A stretch of DNA of 64,000 nucleotides from Escarpia spicata (GCA_963995525.1 OZ023205.1:52384214-52448213), one strand, 5' to 3'. Numbered from the stretch's first letter, positions 34,287 through 47,840 are shown. The notes: generated by a model not told the origin, from the sequence alone. A program made the numbers and translations.

Positions 34287-34560
34287 TTATTTCTCCGTAA
34301 GTTGTTTTTCTGTGATGTTGTTAGCGACATACGCGATTTCGAAATCCCAAAATAACAAAATCAATACTGATAAGAGGAAAAAACCTCTCAACAAGGTTCT
34401 TGGCCAAAAATTGCCAATCTCGTTACTGGCACCGAAATTGTAACTGATCAATCGTGCCGCCTGGAAGGGGTTGAGGAACCTCCGGGCATTCAACTTGTCG
34501 CCAACGTCGCAGATCTTGATGTAATTACGATCGTGAGAAGGAGGCAGAAAATGTGTGCGA
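34287..34560 (-). CDS. Candidate terminal exon with one membrane segment (unknown)
   Basis: The minus-strand frame is open upstream to 34682. Its convincing part runs from about 34540 to the TAA at 34287: IKICDVGDKLNARRFLNPFQ, then ARLISYNFGASNEIGNFWPR, a likely membrane helix LLRGFFLLSVLILLFW and a polar tail. The DNA is GC-richer here, and a pyrimidine tract (TTTTCTGCCTCCTTCTC) lies just upstream on the same strand, as expected for a 3' splice site, although the AG is uncertain. It may be the last exon of a membrane protein. I do not recognise the family, and a chance ORF remains possible. Confidence 0.3.
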
Positions 34561-34687
34561 CTTATAATGTCCACGGTCGATCGATGTCTGCATTCCAAGA
34601 TGGAACCAGGCGAAGGGCAGACATGTGGGCCTGTTGGAGAGACATGTGGAGAGTTACTAAAACCAACATAGAGACTAACCACGGATA

Positions 34688-34865
34688 GACTGTTAAGGTG
34701 ATACGGTGCACAGCAAAACGGGAGCCCAAGACAAAGAGAACTTGCGAAATCTTGTGTAGACAGACTTGGTGTTGAACCATGAAGAGGCTGTTAAATTGAC
34801 ATTGGGCACAACAGAAATTGGAGGCGAAGACAAAGAGAACTTGCGAGATATTGTGTGAGCTTTTT
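34688..34865. repeat. Tandem duplication, unit about 95 bp, two copies
   Basis: Both copies carry CTGTTAA, then GCACA.CA.AA and GACAAAGAGAACTTGCGA followed by ATCTTGTGT or ATATTGTGT; offset about 95 bp. Confidence 0.8.
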
Positions 34866-35099
34866 GTTCCTCCCATTAGTAAGTAAGGTTGTTTTCACTG
34901 ACAGAGACAGGGTCTGTATGGTGGTTAGGATTATGGTCGTCCATATCGTTTGCGGGTGTAGAATAACAACGTCACAGCAACGTACACCTCTGACAGGTCC
35001 TTAGTCAGGATTGTAAAAAAAATCAACTTACCCGTTATAATTTTTCTATTTACCCGTTATGCTCATGAAAAACCCCGTCACACAGGCATTGGTCATTGA

Positions 35100-35175
35100 C
35101 GTTGGAACGTGGTGAATATTCAGTGGGTTGAGGTTCTCAGAAAACCTCCGACTGCTTCCCATTGACGCTCGCAAA
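35100..35175 (+). repeat. Fragment of the GTGAATATT dispersed family
   Basis: CGTGGTGAATATTCAGTGGG with TTGAGGTTCTCAGAAAACC resembles the start of the 8196 copy and the inverted 58.1-kb copy. Confidence 0.35.
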
Positions 35176-37064
35176 ACACATTTCAAATTGTACTCCTGCA
35201 CTCGCGTTCACACATAATACAACGCCTGTTTTATGGCAACGCAAACACTGTTTTAATCTTGCTGTTGGGGAAATAAAATAAGGTCAAAACAAAGTCAAAA
35301 CAAGGTGATGGTCTTTGGAAAAAAGTAAAATCCCTTTATCCAAAGACCAAAAAACCCGTTATTTAAAAAGAAAAACGTAGCGATTTTTCACAAAAAAACG
35401 CGTTCCAATAATGGGACAACGTGTCTCTGGGTAAGGGCCTGCCCTTCTCTATGTTACCTGCATAACCCACTAATTTTCCCATACGGTTAATAGGACAATA
35501 AAACAACAGCACCGGTGCCCAGCAAATGCGGAGAAGAACGAAGCATGCGCTATATTAATTTACCATTAATGATCCGCGCGTTAATTGCAATGTAATTTAT
35601 TGTCTTCGACTCAATGAAAGATCGATGAAAACCAGTGGAGCTCCGCATGAAATATTGGTTGTGTTCGACGTAGTGCAGTTGCAATTAAACGTCTTTTCAA
35701 CCTGTTGAAGAATGGGCCATTAATATAATGCGCCATTTATGCTACCTTCGTCTCATAGGCGTTTCACTTTGCAAGTCTAATGCGTTGCGCTTTGCTTATA
35801 ATAGTTGGTTGTTTGACGAATCGTTCTACATTTCACGGACGTCTGACATTTGTGTTTAATGTTGAATGTCGGAACTAAGCAAATAATTGCTGCCATATTC
35901 TTTCGTCACATGTCCGCCGTACATAGCCCGTTGACGTTGACGACGAATTGTGTGTCAATCGACAATAGTTAATATCCTCGTTCGAAGGCCAAATCCGTCA
36001 TTGTATTTATAAACAACAGAGCGTGTGTGGTGGGGATCTCAACATCCCATCTCCTATCTGTACTGGAAGCCAACTTCCCATCATTTTAGGAATGCACCCC
36101 TCTCCAACCACAACAGCGACGTTAAAACGTTTAACACAGAATGGGCAGGGGGAAGGCTACAACTGAGATGGGAGGACTATGCCAGGAGTGACATGAGACG
36201 ATCGGTAACACGGAGGAAGAACAGAACATTTAAACATATATCAGCACGGCGGGTTACACATAGATGATCAACAATTGCTGATCTATCGATAAAACAATAG
36301 TTTCCTTGTCCACTTACCGTCATATAGTTTTTGCTTTGTATGACGATCTTGCGAAATCTTCTTAAATCTCACCCCCATCTCTCTCGACCAACTTCAAATG
36401 TTCAACCGATTTTACGACCTATTTCCCTGCTCCTGTCTCTTGCCGTAGTCAATCCAATCGAGTCTCTTCTCGCATTCTTTGATTGCCTTTTTTGACATTA
36501 TGGCAAAGATGTCGACATATACTTGTGGTAGTCGATGCGTTCAGATGTCTACGTGGGGTGGCAAGCGGTTCGATTTTGAAAATGGCACAACACTACAAGA
36601 CACACGACCTATATAAAATGTGATAATATTTTCAAATTGGAAATTAAATGGATGAATTTTGTGAAAGATAAGGAAACCAATCCGCTAAGATCACCTGCAG
36701 GGATGCGTACATGGAAGAGTTATCAGTCGGTAGTACAGGGTTTGATTCGCCAGCAAATGTTTCTGTGTAAAGGATTGGTACATTCTTTTGAAATCCGACG
36801 ACCACGATAACTCGGACATCATGAACGATATGAGCAAGTAGCTGACAGCGCTTTGCTAATGTTGCTGTGCATGGTCGGTAGAACCGGAGTGGTATTTACA
36901 CAGGTGTCCATAAGCTGCGTCCCTCCTCGTAAACACGATGTTTTGTGTTGCCACACATTTAGTTTTATTAGTCCTTGTAAATAGAATTGTTTAATTGTTT
37001 CGTTAGCCATATTTACATGCTACGTGGGAAATAATCTGCATATGTAAACACATGCAGATAGCAC
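35176..37064. other. Mostly unique; possible LINE scrap at 36130-36225
   Basis: A plus frame reads GRLQLRWEDYARSDMRRS (36150-36203), similar to the RGRPxLRWED end of RTE-like LINE proteins; too short to be sure. A 10-bp palindrome, GGTCTTTGGA/TCCAAAGACC, lies at 35310-35348. Nothing else recognised. Confidence 0.3.
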
Positions 37065-37170
37065 ACACATGCAAGCACGCACGCATGCACATTCGCACAC
37101 GCACCCGACGCACAGTCGCACACCCACGCAGACGCACACACAAACGCAGGCACTCATGCACGCACGCACG
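37065..37170. repeat. Degenerate (CACG)n/(CACA)n tract
   Basis: Imperfect CACGCACGCA/CACACGCACA sequence. Confidence 0.8.
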
Positions 37171-37884
37171 CATGTCCTTTTTGTGAATTACAAAATTTAA
37201 TACAAACAGGGCTGTACTTTACAATAAATTACATAAATAACTTCGCAGGTAGTCCTAGAGGAACAATTAGTCAAGCACTAACTCCTTTTTGATGCCGATA
37301 TTAGAACAAATGACACGAACAAAGCACGGGAAGTCACGCTGGGCCTGGACGGCAATTAGTTTAACTTGACCCGTCACATCTCGTTTCACGTTCGATGTCC
37401 ACACGTCGTCGTAATTCAAATAAAAACGGTGATTACAATACACTAGATACTCGCCATGTAAAATCGATATTTACTGTGATTTGACACTTGCCTCACGAAT
37501 GCACGGCGTATTGTCACTGCCCTGTCCGCCAGTCGCATTAGCTAAATATTTTATGCCCGTGTCTACTCTTGACAGCTTCCGGTTGAGACGTCAGGAGCGT
37601 TTTCTTGTGCACTGGAGTGTTGATTCGTCCGGCGTCTTAGCAAACAAGTGTTTTCATATAGTGGCATATGTGCTGGATGTGGTCACATTTTAAAATGTGT
37701 CGAAATGTCAAGTTGGAGGTTTATTTTTCTAAAAGTAAATATTGGAATTTAAAAACGATATTACAGTACACGAAAGTTAAATTTACTGCACTAAAGATGT
37801 TAAACATAAGCATGCCCGTAGCATGGGTGACCTTTCTGTTACGGGGGAGGTGCATTTCGACATCCAACTGCATCTTCATTAAGA
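37171..37884. other. Intergenic, no gene seen
   Basis: No motif recognised. Confidence 0.35.
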
Positions 37885-38205
37885 CATCGGACTGCACCCC
37901 CTAGAGGCTCCCAACAATATTCAACCGCACCCCACCGCACCCCACCGCACCCCACCGCACCCCACCGCACCCCACCGCACCCCACCGCACCCCACCGCAC
38001 CCCACCGCACCCCACCGCACCCCACCGCACCCCACCGCACCCCACCGCACCCCTTGAAGCCTCGAAATGCATCCCATTCCAGGCTCGCCAAAAACATTCA
38101 ACCGTAGGCCAACTCCACTTGGGACTTCAATCACACTTTGAGGGTTCCAAAAACCTGTAACTGCACCCTGCTTGAGACTTCCAACTGCATTTCCTTTAGA
38201 CAGAA
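37885..38205 (+). repeat. Dispersed 30-bp-unit family with nested 10-bp expansion
   Basis: Diverged units GAGGCTCCCAACAATATTCA, CAGGCTCGCCAAAAACATTC and GAGGGTTCCAAAAACCTGTA, each leading to AACCGCACCCC- or AACTGCACCC-like words. Within it, 37925-38052 is about 13 perfect copies of CCCCACCGCA, evidently grown from the CCGCACCCC part of the unit. The GGVRWGAVGC-repeat frame on the minus strand is an artefact. Confidence 0.75.
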
Positions 38206-39189
<984 letters not shown>

Positions 39190-39440
39190 ACTGCTACACG
39201 CGGAAGCAATTAGGAAACAACACGCAATAGCGAGAAAACGGGAGTTAGAACAAATTACTACAATGGGAACGATTGATGGGAAAAGAAGCCGAGGTCTGCA
39301 AAGAATCAAAATCCTTGAAGAATTAACATGACTTAAAAGGAGCCCAAGAGAACTGTAGGAAGACACCCTCGACTGTGGAGATTGGCGGGTCATGGGCATC
39401 TACGCCCACAGCACACACGACAACTGATGGTTATGGTCTT
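39190..39440 (+). pseudogene. LINE polymerase C-terminal fragment
   Basis: The plus frame reads LEQITTMGTIDGKRSRGLQR then IKILEELT, matching the G.I.GKRSRGRQR.....L motif at the C terminus of RTE-like LINE proteins. After a stop, DCGDWRVMGIYAHS matches the D...WR.... end. No RT motif is present. Confidence 0.6.
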
Positions 39441-40289
39441 TCCTCGCAGATTAGTTGCGGTATCTGTCAGTGTGGCTTTGTATCAAAGGCTGACAATGGA
39501 TTGTTACACACCTGTGCCTCTTGCTAAATACGTATGCCATTAGAATCACGCGTTGAGTTATTAATCCGTCTCCGAAAGAAATATAACGCCTTTTAAAACA
39601 TAGTCTGTTATTCGTCTTTGTTAATGTGAAGACAAGAGTTCAGTTTTAAAAGAGACACTTCGAGTGACGACGAATGGACAGATACCGAGAGGAATATCCA
39701 GGTTATGTTAGCTCAACAACATTACCAGCCAGCACTAGGAAAATAACACCAGCCTGAGAACGGACGAAGTTGATTTCTTGCCACCATAAGGGGAGTTCTA
39801 GTATCTCTAGAATTCCCAAACGTTTAAATTATATGTCTTCAACGAAGATATTCTAGTAAACTACTGGCATAATGTTCTTGACTGTAGTTGCAAAAGTACG
39901 TTTTTATTAACTCTTAGATGCACCGGACTTTCTTGGTGCATGCGAGAAGCTTGATTTACACAACCTGTTTGTTGTGTAAGGCTGAAAGCCTGCGGGCGTT
40001 AGTCAAGTATCAACAGGTACAGTTCCTCGCGTCAGGTTACGTCTACACAGGTCAATGGGTCAAATCACAATTCTGCCCTCATTCAGGAATGTTACGCGTA
40101 TACATTGTTTTATTTGTTAAGCTCGGTACCCTTGTCAGATATGAGACAAGAGCAGTTGAGCATCAATAGTTGCTGAGCTGATAGTACCTTCACCTTCATC
40201 CGTTGTTCGTGGACGGAGTGTAAGCGCCGACATCTTCTCACTACTCCATTAACAAATAGCTACTCGACTGTTTCATTCAACTACAAAAA
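39441..40289. other. Intergenic, no gene seen
   Basis: No motif. Confidence 0.35.
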
Positions 40290-40775
40290 ATGACTTGTAC
40301 GTGCCACCATCTCGCAGCCGATATAGCGACAGAACTTTCTTGGTATCTGCTCCAAGAGTGGAATTCACTTCCAACCGAGATGAAGACAACCTGTTGCCTT
40401 GTGACTTTCCAAAGACTTTTGAAAACGCATCTTTTTCGGGTTGCTTACGCAACATAGGCACCACCAGTCAGTTGATTAATTTTTTTAATTATTATTATTA
40501 TTATCTTGTACATGTTTTTATACTAATATTACATAATGTCTTTACTTATTTATTATCATTATACATTTAACTTTAATGATCATCTTTATGTAACTTATTT
40601 TTTTATTTTTTTATATATTGTCATTTATTTTAACTAATTTATTATCATTAATTTACGTAACTTATTAATGTTCTGCATATATATAATTATAATTATTATA
40701 TTCTAAGCGCCTCCGAATGGATTGATCTAGGTTTATGGCGCTATATAAGTGTTCTTCTTGTCTTGTTATTCACCA
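40290..40775 (+). mobile_element. 3' end of a CR1/L2-like LINE
   Basis: In two overlapping frames the start reads DRTFLVSAPR and EWNSLPTEMK, then TFQRLLKTHLF, the well-known RSFSVAAPRLWNSLP...FKSxLKTHLF end of CR1/L2 ORF2. An AT-rich 3' UTR and the tail TGGCGCTATATAAG (40737-40750) follow. The element is 5'-truncated. Confidence 0.75.
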
Positions 40776-40985
40776 GTAGGGAGACCTCAACTGGTGCAAG
40801 GCCCACGTATCTGGCGACGAGAACATGATACGACAGGGCTTTCTTGCCGCGCCCAGCTGTATTTCCATGATGTTTCCGTAATACCTGCGCGAAGACTGGC
40901 TGATCGACTGCTCTTTTGTAATGACCTACAAGTTGCATTCGTTTCCTCAGAACAATCGACATACATGGTAAGTCACCGTTCAATT
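40760..40985 (-). pseudogene. LINE polymerase C-terminal fragment, opposite strand
   Basis: The minus frame reads KRMQLVGHYKRAVDQPVFAQ and then HGNTAGRGKKALSYHVLVAR, resembling the RLRLAGHC.RHPE......HG.RGRGRP..SYVD.L end of another LINE clade. Several consensus positions are changed. It abuts the preceding LINE tail head-on. Confidence 0.5.
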
Positions 40986-41224
40986 AGGTGTTGATCTTAG
41001 TCTTGTTATATGACGTCAACAGATGGCTGTCGTATCCACCAATCCGTTTTTTAAGTGGTGGTCCCAGGCATAGATAATGAGCACTGAAACATAAAGAAAA
41101 CTAACTACAATTTTGGTGGTTGCCTTGACGTTTCAATATATCGGAACTTTAAACTTATGAGTCCCCTTGATTTTGCGTGTATCTCCCGGTCTCTCGGAAA
41201 ACACGTAAATCACCGGGATTTTTT

Positions 41225-41416
41225 CCAACAGCACTCCCTCCCGTCTTCCATTGTCATCATCGGAGACAGCGCGACACCACGGGAGATATCCTGAGACGTG
41301 CTGAATCGCTGTAGTTCCGGCGAGAAATCTCCAACAGCACCCCCGTCTTCCGATGTCGAGATCCCAGACTCGCGGCTCAATGCTGGAAGCATGCTGTATC
41401 GCTGATGAATCTCCCT
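41225..41416. repeat. Tandem duplication, about 104-bp unit
   Basis: TCCAACAGCACTCCCTCCCG (41225) and TCCAACAGCACCCCCGTC (41329) begin two diverged copies; both carry CGTCTTCC and a GCTGxATCGCTG word. Confidence 0.6.
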
Positions 41417-41694
41417 GTATTAAAAACGTTGGCAGGTGTAGTACCTTGAATCAGATGCCCGCAAATCTAGAAACATCTGTAAACAAGGAGACGGCTGTAG
41501 ATGTTCACCTGTGTCACGGCCAATTATCGTCAATGCAAGAAAATGTACACTGATTAATGTTCACCTGTGTCTGATCGTGGACATCACTTTACACTTCCTC
41601 TCGATCATTTGCAAAGCATCTTTACAAATCGCCGACAGTGAAAAAAAATCGGAAATGGGCATATACTTTGAAATCTATGATTTTATTTACAAAT

Positions 41695-43910
41695 TTTAAC
41701 AAGATTTAACAAGATTGCCACCCAGAGAATTAATTAACTCTAGATGGCAGGTGGACAAGAAAGATTTTTGGCTTATCGAGATTCCAGCCCTTTTTCTATC
41801 TACGTGTATCTCGCCCTTCTGAGATATGTGTCGAATTTTATATTTAAACGTATTCCCACTGCGAGCACCCACACGATCAGCAGATAATATGTTCCATTCA
41901 GTTAAAGGCCTTTGTGAACAAGAGAACTCTCTCATATGTATAATCTACAATGCCCATTTACTAATGTAACTTCATGTCCTCTAGTCATTCTATCTTTCTT
42001 AACTGAGAAAACATTTATCTATCATTTTCATAACCATTCAATATTGTAAACATTTCTATCTGATCACCTCTCAATCTCCTGGTCTGTAGTTTTGTTAAAC
42101 CACGTTCTTTTAGGTGTATTTTGTAACTAAAATCCCTCAGTTTTAGTATCGTTTTAGTCGCTCTTTTCTGACTCTTTCTAGCATACCTATGTCCTTCTTG
42201 CGATATGGCCTCCACGCCTGTATACAATATTCTAAATGAGGCCTAACTAGTGTTTTGTAAAGCGGTGTTATTACTTCTTTTTCCTTATAAGCTACATTTC
42301 GTTTAATTAACCCAAGGGTTTTATTTCCCTTTGAAGCTGCCATTCCGCACTGCTCTGGAACCTTCATATCAGCACTAACGGTTAACCCTAAGTCCTTTTC
42401 TTTTACAGTAGTACTTAGTTGTATAGTGTACATCTTCGTTCCCATGTCCTGTATGGCGGCATTTATATTTCCCAAAATGGAACAACATTTGTCAGTTTTC
42501 AGACCATTTAATCAAACTGTCAAGATCATCTTGTAAATGCTGTCTATCTCCATCACGTTTAATCCTACTAAATACTGTTGCATCATCCGCAAATTTCAAC
42601 ACGTTACGTGTTATATCATCGGCCAAATCGTTGATATTATAATATAAATAATAATATAAAGGTCCCAGTACTGATCCCTGTGATACCCTACTCAAAACTG
42701 ATTTCCAGTTTGAAGACTCCCCATCAACTACTAACCGTTGTCTCCTCTCAATCAGCCATTTTTCTATCCAGTTTATTATACCATTTCCTATGCCATGGGC
42801 CTTTAGTTTAAGCAGTAATCTTTGATGTGGCACTTTGTCGAAAGCTTTCTGAAAATCTAAGTAGATGATATTTATTGGTGATCCCTCGTCTACCCACTTA
42901 GTGATAGCTTCAAAAACATAACATATTTGTTAAGCATGACCTCGCTTTTAGAAACCCATGTTGAGACAAGAAAATGTGATCTTTAATTAGTCTTTCTAAT
43001 AATTTGCAAACCACCGATGTTAAACTCATTGGTCTGTAGTTCTCTGACTTGTTTCTCGAACCTTTTTTTAAATAACGGTATAATTTTTGCTTCTTTCCAT
43101 TCGAAAGGAACCACTTCCTCTTCTAATGACACGTTGTAAACTGTTGCAAGCGGTATGCAATTTCAATAGCAGTTTGGGCGGAATCCCATCCACTCCAGGT
43201 GATTTTTTTTATCTTTCATAGCCCTTATTTTCTTAGCTACCATTTCCGCGGTTATAATTAACTCTCCTAAATAGTCTGATTCCGCCCCCTTGAACTAAGC
43301 TTCTGGTACTGGCAGTGAACTAATATCGTCTCTGGTAAACACCGAACTAAAATACTCATTCAGGTCGTCTGCCATTAATAATCCCACTGATTATATTTCC
43401 AGCACTATCTTCTAGAGGACACCGACCTTATCCTGAACGTTCTCTTTGCTCCGAACAAATGCATAACAACTCTTGCTGTCATGTTTTATATTACAGGCTA
43501 ATTTTTTTTCATAGCTTCTCTTTGAATTTCTAACATTACTTGTAGCTTGGTTAATTGCTTCTTTATAAATGTTGTAGTCTTGATCATTTCCGGTATGTCT
43601 ATATGCCTCCCACATCATTTGTTTGTACTTAATTTTTCCAATGGCTTCTTTCGATAAGTGTTTCTTTCTGGACCGTTTCCTTTGTTTTTTCATAGGAATA
43701 AATTTATCGACGATGCATTCTTCACTCTTTAAGATACATTCTGTTGCTGTCTTAATCTTCAGTGTGTTATTCCAGTGAATCTTTGCTAAATATTTCCTCA
43801 TGTTCTTATATCTTCCTTTGTGGAAATTTCTCCTGTACTGCTTTTTACTATTCTTTTCTGATTTTGGTTTAACATCTTTGTATACTATACATAATCTAGT
43901 TTTTGTCTAG
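41695..43910 (-). mobile_element. 5'-truncated CR1/Jockey-group LINE
   Basis: Linker, RT, C-terminal region and 3' tail lie in order on the minus strand. The 3' end (41695-41720) is a duplicated AATCTTGTTAA motif. No endonuclease domain precedes 43910. A second copy of its last 115 bp is at 54959-55075. Confidence 0.88.
42015..43801 (-). pseudogene. LINE linker, reverse transcriptase and C-terminal remnants
   Basis: The linker (43801-43412) is open and basic (KKQRKRSRKKHLSKEAIGK). RT pieces: YLDFQKAFDKVPHQRLLLKL (motif A, about 42890-42815), NWIEKWLIERRQRLVVDGES, SQGSVLGPLYYYLYYNINDL (motif B, with the usual GVPQG changed to RVSQG) and LKFADDATVF with FADD at 42582-42593 (motif C). The C-terminal part is GNKTLGLIKRNVAYKEKEV, YKTLVRPHLEYCIQAWRPYR and, in another frame, KLQTRRLRGDQIEMFTILNG. 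Several stops and shifts lie between the frames; not functional. Confidence 0.88.
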
Positions 43911-44018
43911 CACAGGTTCAATATTACATCGTCTATATATGTTTGTCTGCATTCCGATTGGTGGATGTTGACAGATTGACAAATAACGGGCATTGCCATC
44001 TATCCGTTGGGTAGCAAT

Positions 44019-44218
44019 NNNNNNNNNNNNNNNNNNNNNNNNNNNNNNNNNNNNNNNNNNNNNNNNNNNNNNNNNNNNNNNNNNNNNNNNNNNNNNNNNN
44101 NNNNNNNNNNNNNNNNNNNNNNNNNNNNNNNNNNNNNNNNNNNNNNNNNNNNNNNNNNNNNNNNNNNNNNNNNNNNNNNNNNNNNNNNNNNNNNNNNNNN
44201 NNNNNNNNNNNNNNNNNN
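44019..44218. other. Assembly gap (200 N)
   Basis: Exactly 200 unknown bases, directly before a CA/CG microsatellite, which probably caused the break. Confidence 0.99.
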
Positions 44219-44227
44219 CTGACACAC

Positions 44228-44384
44228 ATATTCACACACACACACGCACACGCACACGCACACGCACACGCACACGCACACGCACACGCACACGCACACG
44301 CACACGCACACGCACACGCACACGCACACGCACACGCACACACACACACACAATCAAACACACACAAACACACACACAAACACA
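44228..44384. repeat. (CACACG)n/(CA)n microsatellite
   Basis: About 17 near-perfect CACACG hexamers, then CA and CAAACA. Confidence 0.96.
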
Positions 44385-47130
44385 CTTACATCGTAGTTTC
44401 ATTTACCATATCCGACATAACTATCGTCACGATATAATACTCGCAATATTAGCATGGTTTGTTAATTATTTGTTTGAGCCTTTACAAAAGGACGACATTA
44501 TCGTGATACAGAACTAACCAAAGAATGACCAGCTCAACAATAGGTATAACGTGTTCCAATATAGCATATCAGGAATTATACAATACCTATGTTTGCTAAT
44601 GATGGAAATTAAAGCATTTCTTGCGCACCTTAGAAAATGTGTCCTACGATTGTCCGTTTACTTGGACTCGTTAAGGGTGACTTGAACAGGTTGAAATAAA
44701 TGCTATAGTGAATAGAATATAAAATAAACTAAGATAATCATGTAGATAAAAAATATATAAAACAATTAGTTTTAATAAAATCATGCAAACAAGAATGCTT
44801 CCTCACACACCGCCTCTGAAATGTTGCCTTCGGGAGTTTCCGTGAGTGTGACGTCATATGTGTCATAGAAGCTGGTAGCCAATCGAAGTTGGCCGTGTTT
44901 TTCAGCGGTTGCCGCACTGTTGCCTTCAATTAATGACAACCAGTCATTGTATATTGAATGATAACTATGGAAATGTTTCGGCGAAGAGTTGTTTGTTTTC
45001 GATCGAATGTCAAAGGCAAGAAATGAATGGATTATAAACAGATAAATTGACTGAATTTTATGACCATCTATTCGCCATTATTCAGAATATTTCAATACCA
45101 ACAATGAATTCTAAGTTTTTGGAGAGCACATCTGCGAATGGAAAGGCACCTTTCGTTAACTGAAGCTGAGCACTTCGCCTTCGCTTCAAAGAATGTCGTT
45201 CAACTCCACGGCTCGACTGTTGTTATTTATTGGCTTGGCAGTTCACGAACATGTCATTCTAGCGTGTATACAACATAACATTTGGCAGTGTTGTTGGATA
45301 TTTATATTTTCTATAACCTCGACTGTTACTTCTTGTTTTGTTTTGATATTTGGAGTGTGGGTTTATTATAAATGCTTAATTCCGTGACACCTTTGTATTG
45401 TATCGTTTTTTTCCCGTCTGACTCCTTCGGTAAATGGATTTATCATCATTAGTGTAATGTGTTATGGGAATATATGTTTTGACTATATTCACTACATCAT
45501 CGTAATTACATAAATAACAAGGTGCAACTGAACTGTATACTGAATAGTTACTTTCTGCGCTGCAAATAAACTTTCACATAATATTAAGATACATTTATTA
45601 TAATTATGTATTTCTTTACTGCAACAGAGTATGATAGGGGGATACTTATTTCAATCCAACAACATTTATCATGTGGCATACCTCTGTGTGCTCAGATTTT
45701 AGTAAAACCAACACATACATGAGGTTATTTGTTTTTATTATACTGATGTATAGTTGGTTTGTATTTCAGTATTGCTATTGCTGACAAATCAAAGGATGAG
45801 GAAACACTATCGTCTTCAACTCTTACATTTGAACCCTTTCACATTCTCCATTGCGCGTAGAACACTTGTGCGTCAGATAGTGCTGAATAGGAATTTGGAG
45901 ACACTTGCTGTGAGAGAGCAGTCAAACATACATGATTATGTATCAACAAGAACAGTAAATGGAAAATGACAACATGCTTAATGATATCGCATGCTTCATT
46001 GGACTGCAATAATAAAATATTGTAGCCAAGTAAGTCAACAAACATTTGAAATTACTTCTAATTCTGTTCCATCATCCATTATCATGATGTATAGCGGGTA
46101 TGCAAAATCGTGGTGTTTGGGTCCTTTGAGAAATTGTTTTTGAACAATTGTAACTGCACTGACATCATGTATATTTTGGATTTTTTAAGTAAATCATCAC
46201 ATTAAAATGTGACATGTAAACAACCTAGCATATTTACAAACCTACTTTGATAGACATAGCCATTGATGAGCAAATTGGTGTGACTAATTACACAGAGAGG
46301 ATCGAGCTTGTCGGTCCCGCTTGTCAATACAAGTTGCATTGCGGCTATTGTGATAAAGTTAGGTTCCTGTTGTCGAACTTGGGGTCGCCTTATCATCTCT
46401 GGGTGACATCATCGCAGCAGCACAACCACATTATTTATGTTTTCAAAAAATCGAGCCGCCTTGTCATTTGCAGCAAATGACGTTACTGTTTTGTCTTTCT
46501 CGCCAAATGTTTAGATGCCTAGCTTTATGTACTTCGACATATTCCCGACAATTGGCAATTATGACTTTTGACTGTAAAGAACTGGATTCCCGATGGACTG
46601 AGCCAGCCGAGGAAGCAACTTTAAACGAATGTAATAAAAAAATATTGATTGTGTAAATTACAGCCATTTCAGTATGTTGGAAGCTGTCCCCGTAATTAGA
46701 TTTCTCGTTCGTCTCGTTACACATTTGTACAGAGAAAGTATCACACAAAATACATTTACTTCAATTTGACCGAACCAAACATTTGCAAAAACGCACTATA
46801 TGCTACAAGATAAGGATATTAACACGTTAACATTTTAACAAATGTACACACCACTCATGGGGTACGACGACTGCGCATGTAAAAGCTATCCATCACTAGA
46901 TATTTGAACATTAATGAACTTTATTCGCGATGATTTCTATGAAGAATCGCGATGGCTGCTTGAAAGCAGAATTGCTACATATCTTGCAAGTCTTCGACAT
47001 ATATAGAAACAAAACCTATTGCTGGTAGCTGGATAACCGTTGGCTGTCTAGTTCAATTACCGTAATGAGCTCGACATACATGTAGTGCTGGTCAGTGGAG
47101 AAGACGTCCACTGTCTAGTAATTCTAGTTA
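44385..47130. other. Intergenic, no gene seen
   Basis: 2.7 kb of AT-rich sequence. Frames are short; a 64-codon frame at 45193-45387 is hydrophobic (CCWIFIFSITSTVTSCFVLI) but has no supporting context. Confidence 0.35.
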
Positions 47131-47840
47131 ATTTTCCATAGGGAGCATAATGTGTGTTATATATGACATCGAGTTAACTGTTATTACGTCTTGTTAAGTT
47201 CATTTTCCATACGGAGCATAGTGTGTGTTATACATGACATCGAGTTAACTGTTATTACGTCTTGTTGAGTTCATTTTCCATATGGAGCATGTTGTGTGTT
47301 ATATATGACATCGAGTTAACTGTTATTAAGTCTTGTTAAGTTCATGTTCCATACGAAGCATATTGTGTGTTATATATGACATCTAGTTAACTGTTATTAA
47401 GTCTTGTTAAGTTCATTTTCCATACGAAGCATATTGTGTGTTATATATGACATCGAGTTAACTGTTATTAAGTCTTGTTAAGTTCATGTTCCATACGGAG
47501 CACATATGGTGTGTTATATGTGACATCTAGTTAACTGTTATTAAGTCTTGTTAAGTTCATTTTCCATACGAAGCATATTGTGTGTTATACATGACATCGA
47601 GTTAACTGTTATTACGTCTTGTTGAGTTCATTTTCCACATGGAGCATATTGTGTGTTATATATGACATCTAGTTAACTGTTATTAAGTCTTGTTAAGTTC
47701 ATTTTCCATACGAAGCATATTGTGTGTTATATATGACATCGAGTTAACTGTTATTAAGTCTTGTTAAGTTCATTTTCCATACGAAGCATATTGTGTTTTA
47801 TATATGACATCGAGTTAACTGTTATTAAGTCTTGTTAAGT
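47131..47840. repeat. 71-bp tandem repeat, about 10 copies
   Basis: Each unit holds TTTTCCATACGAAGCATA, TTGTGTGTTATATATGACAT and CGAGTTAACTGTTATTAAGT, then CTTGTTAAGTTCA. Copies differ at a few positions (CGAAG/GGAGC, CGAG/CTAG, AAG/ACG). Confidence 0.97.

Noticed and set aside
36130..36225. Separate LINE pseudogene
   Set aside because: One short RWEDYARSDMRRS match is too little to claim an element; mentioned only in the intergenic entry.
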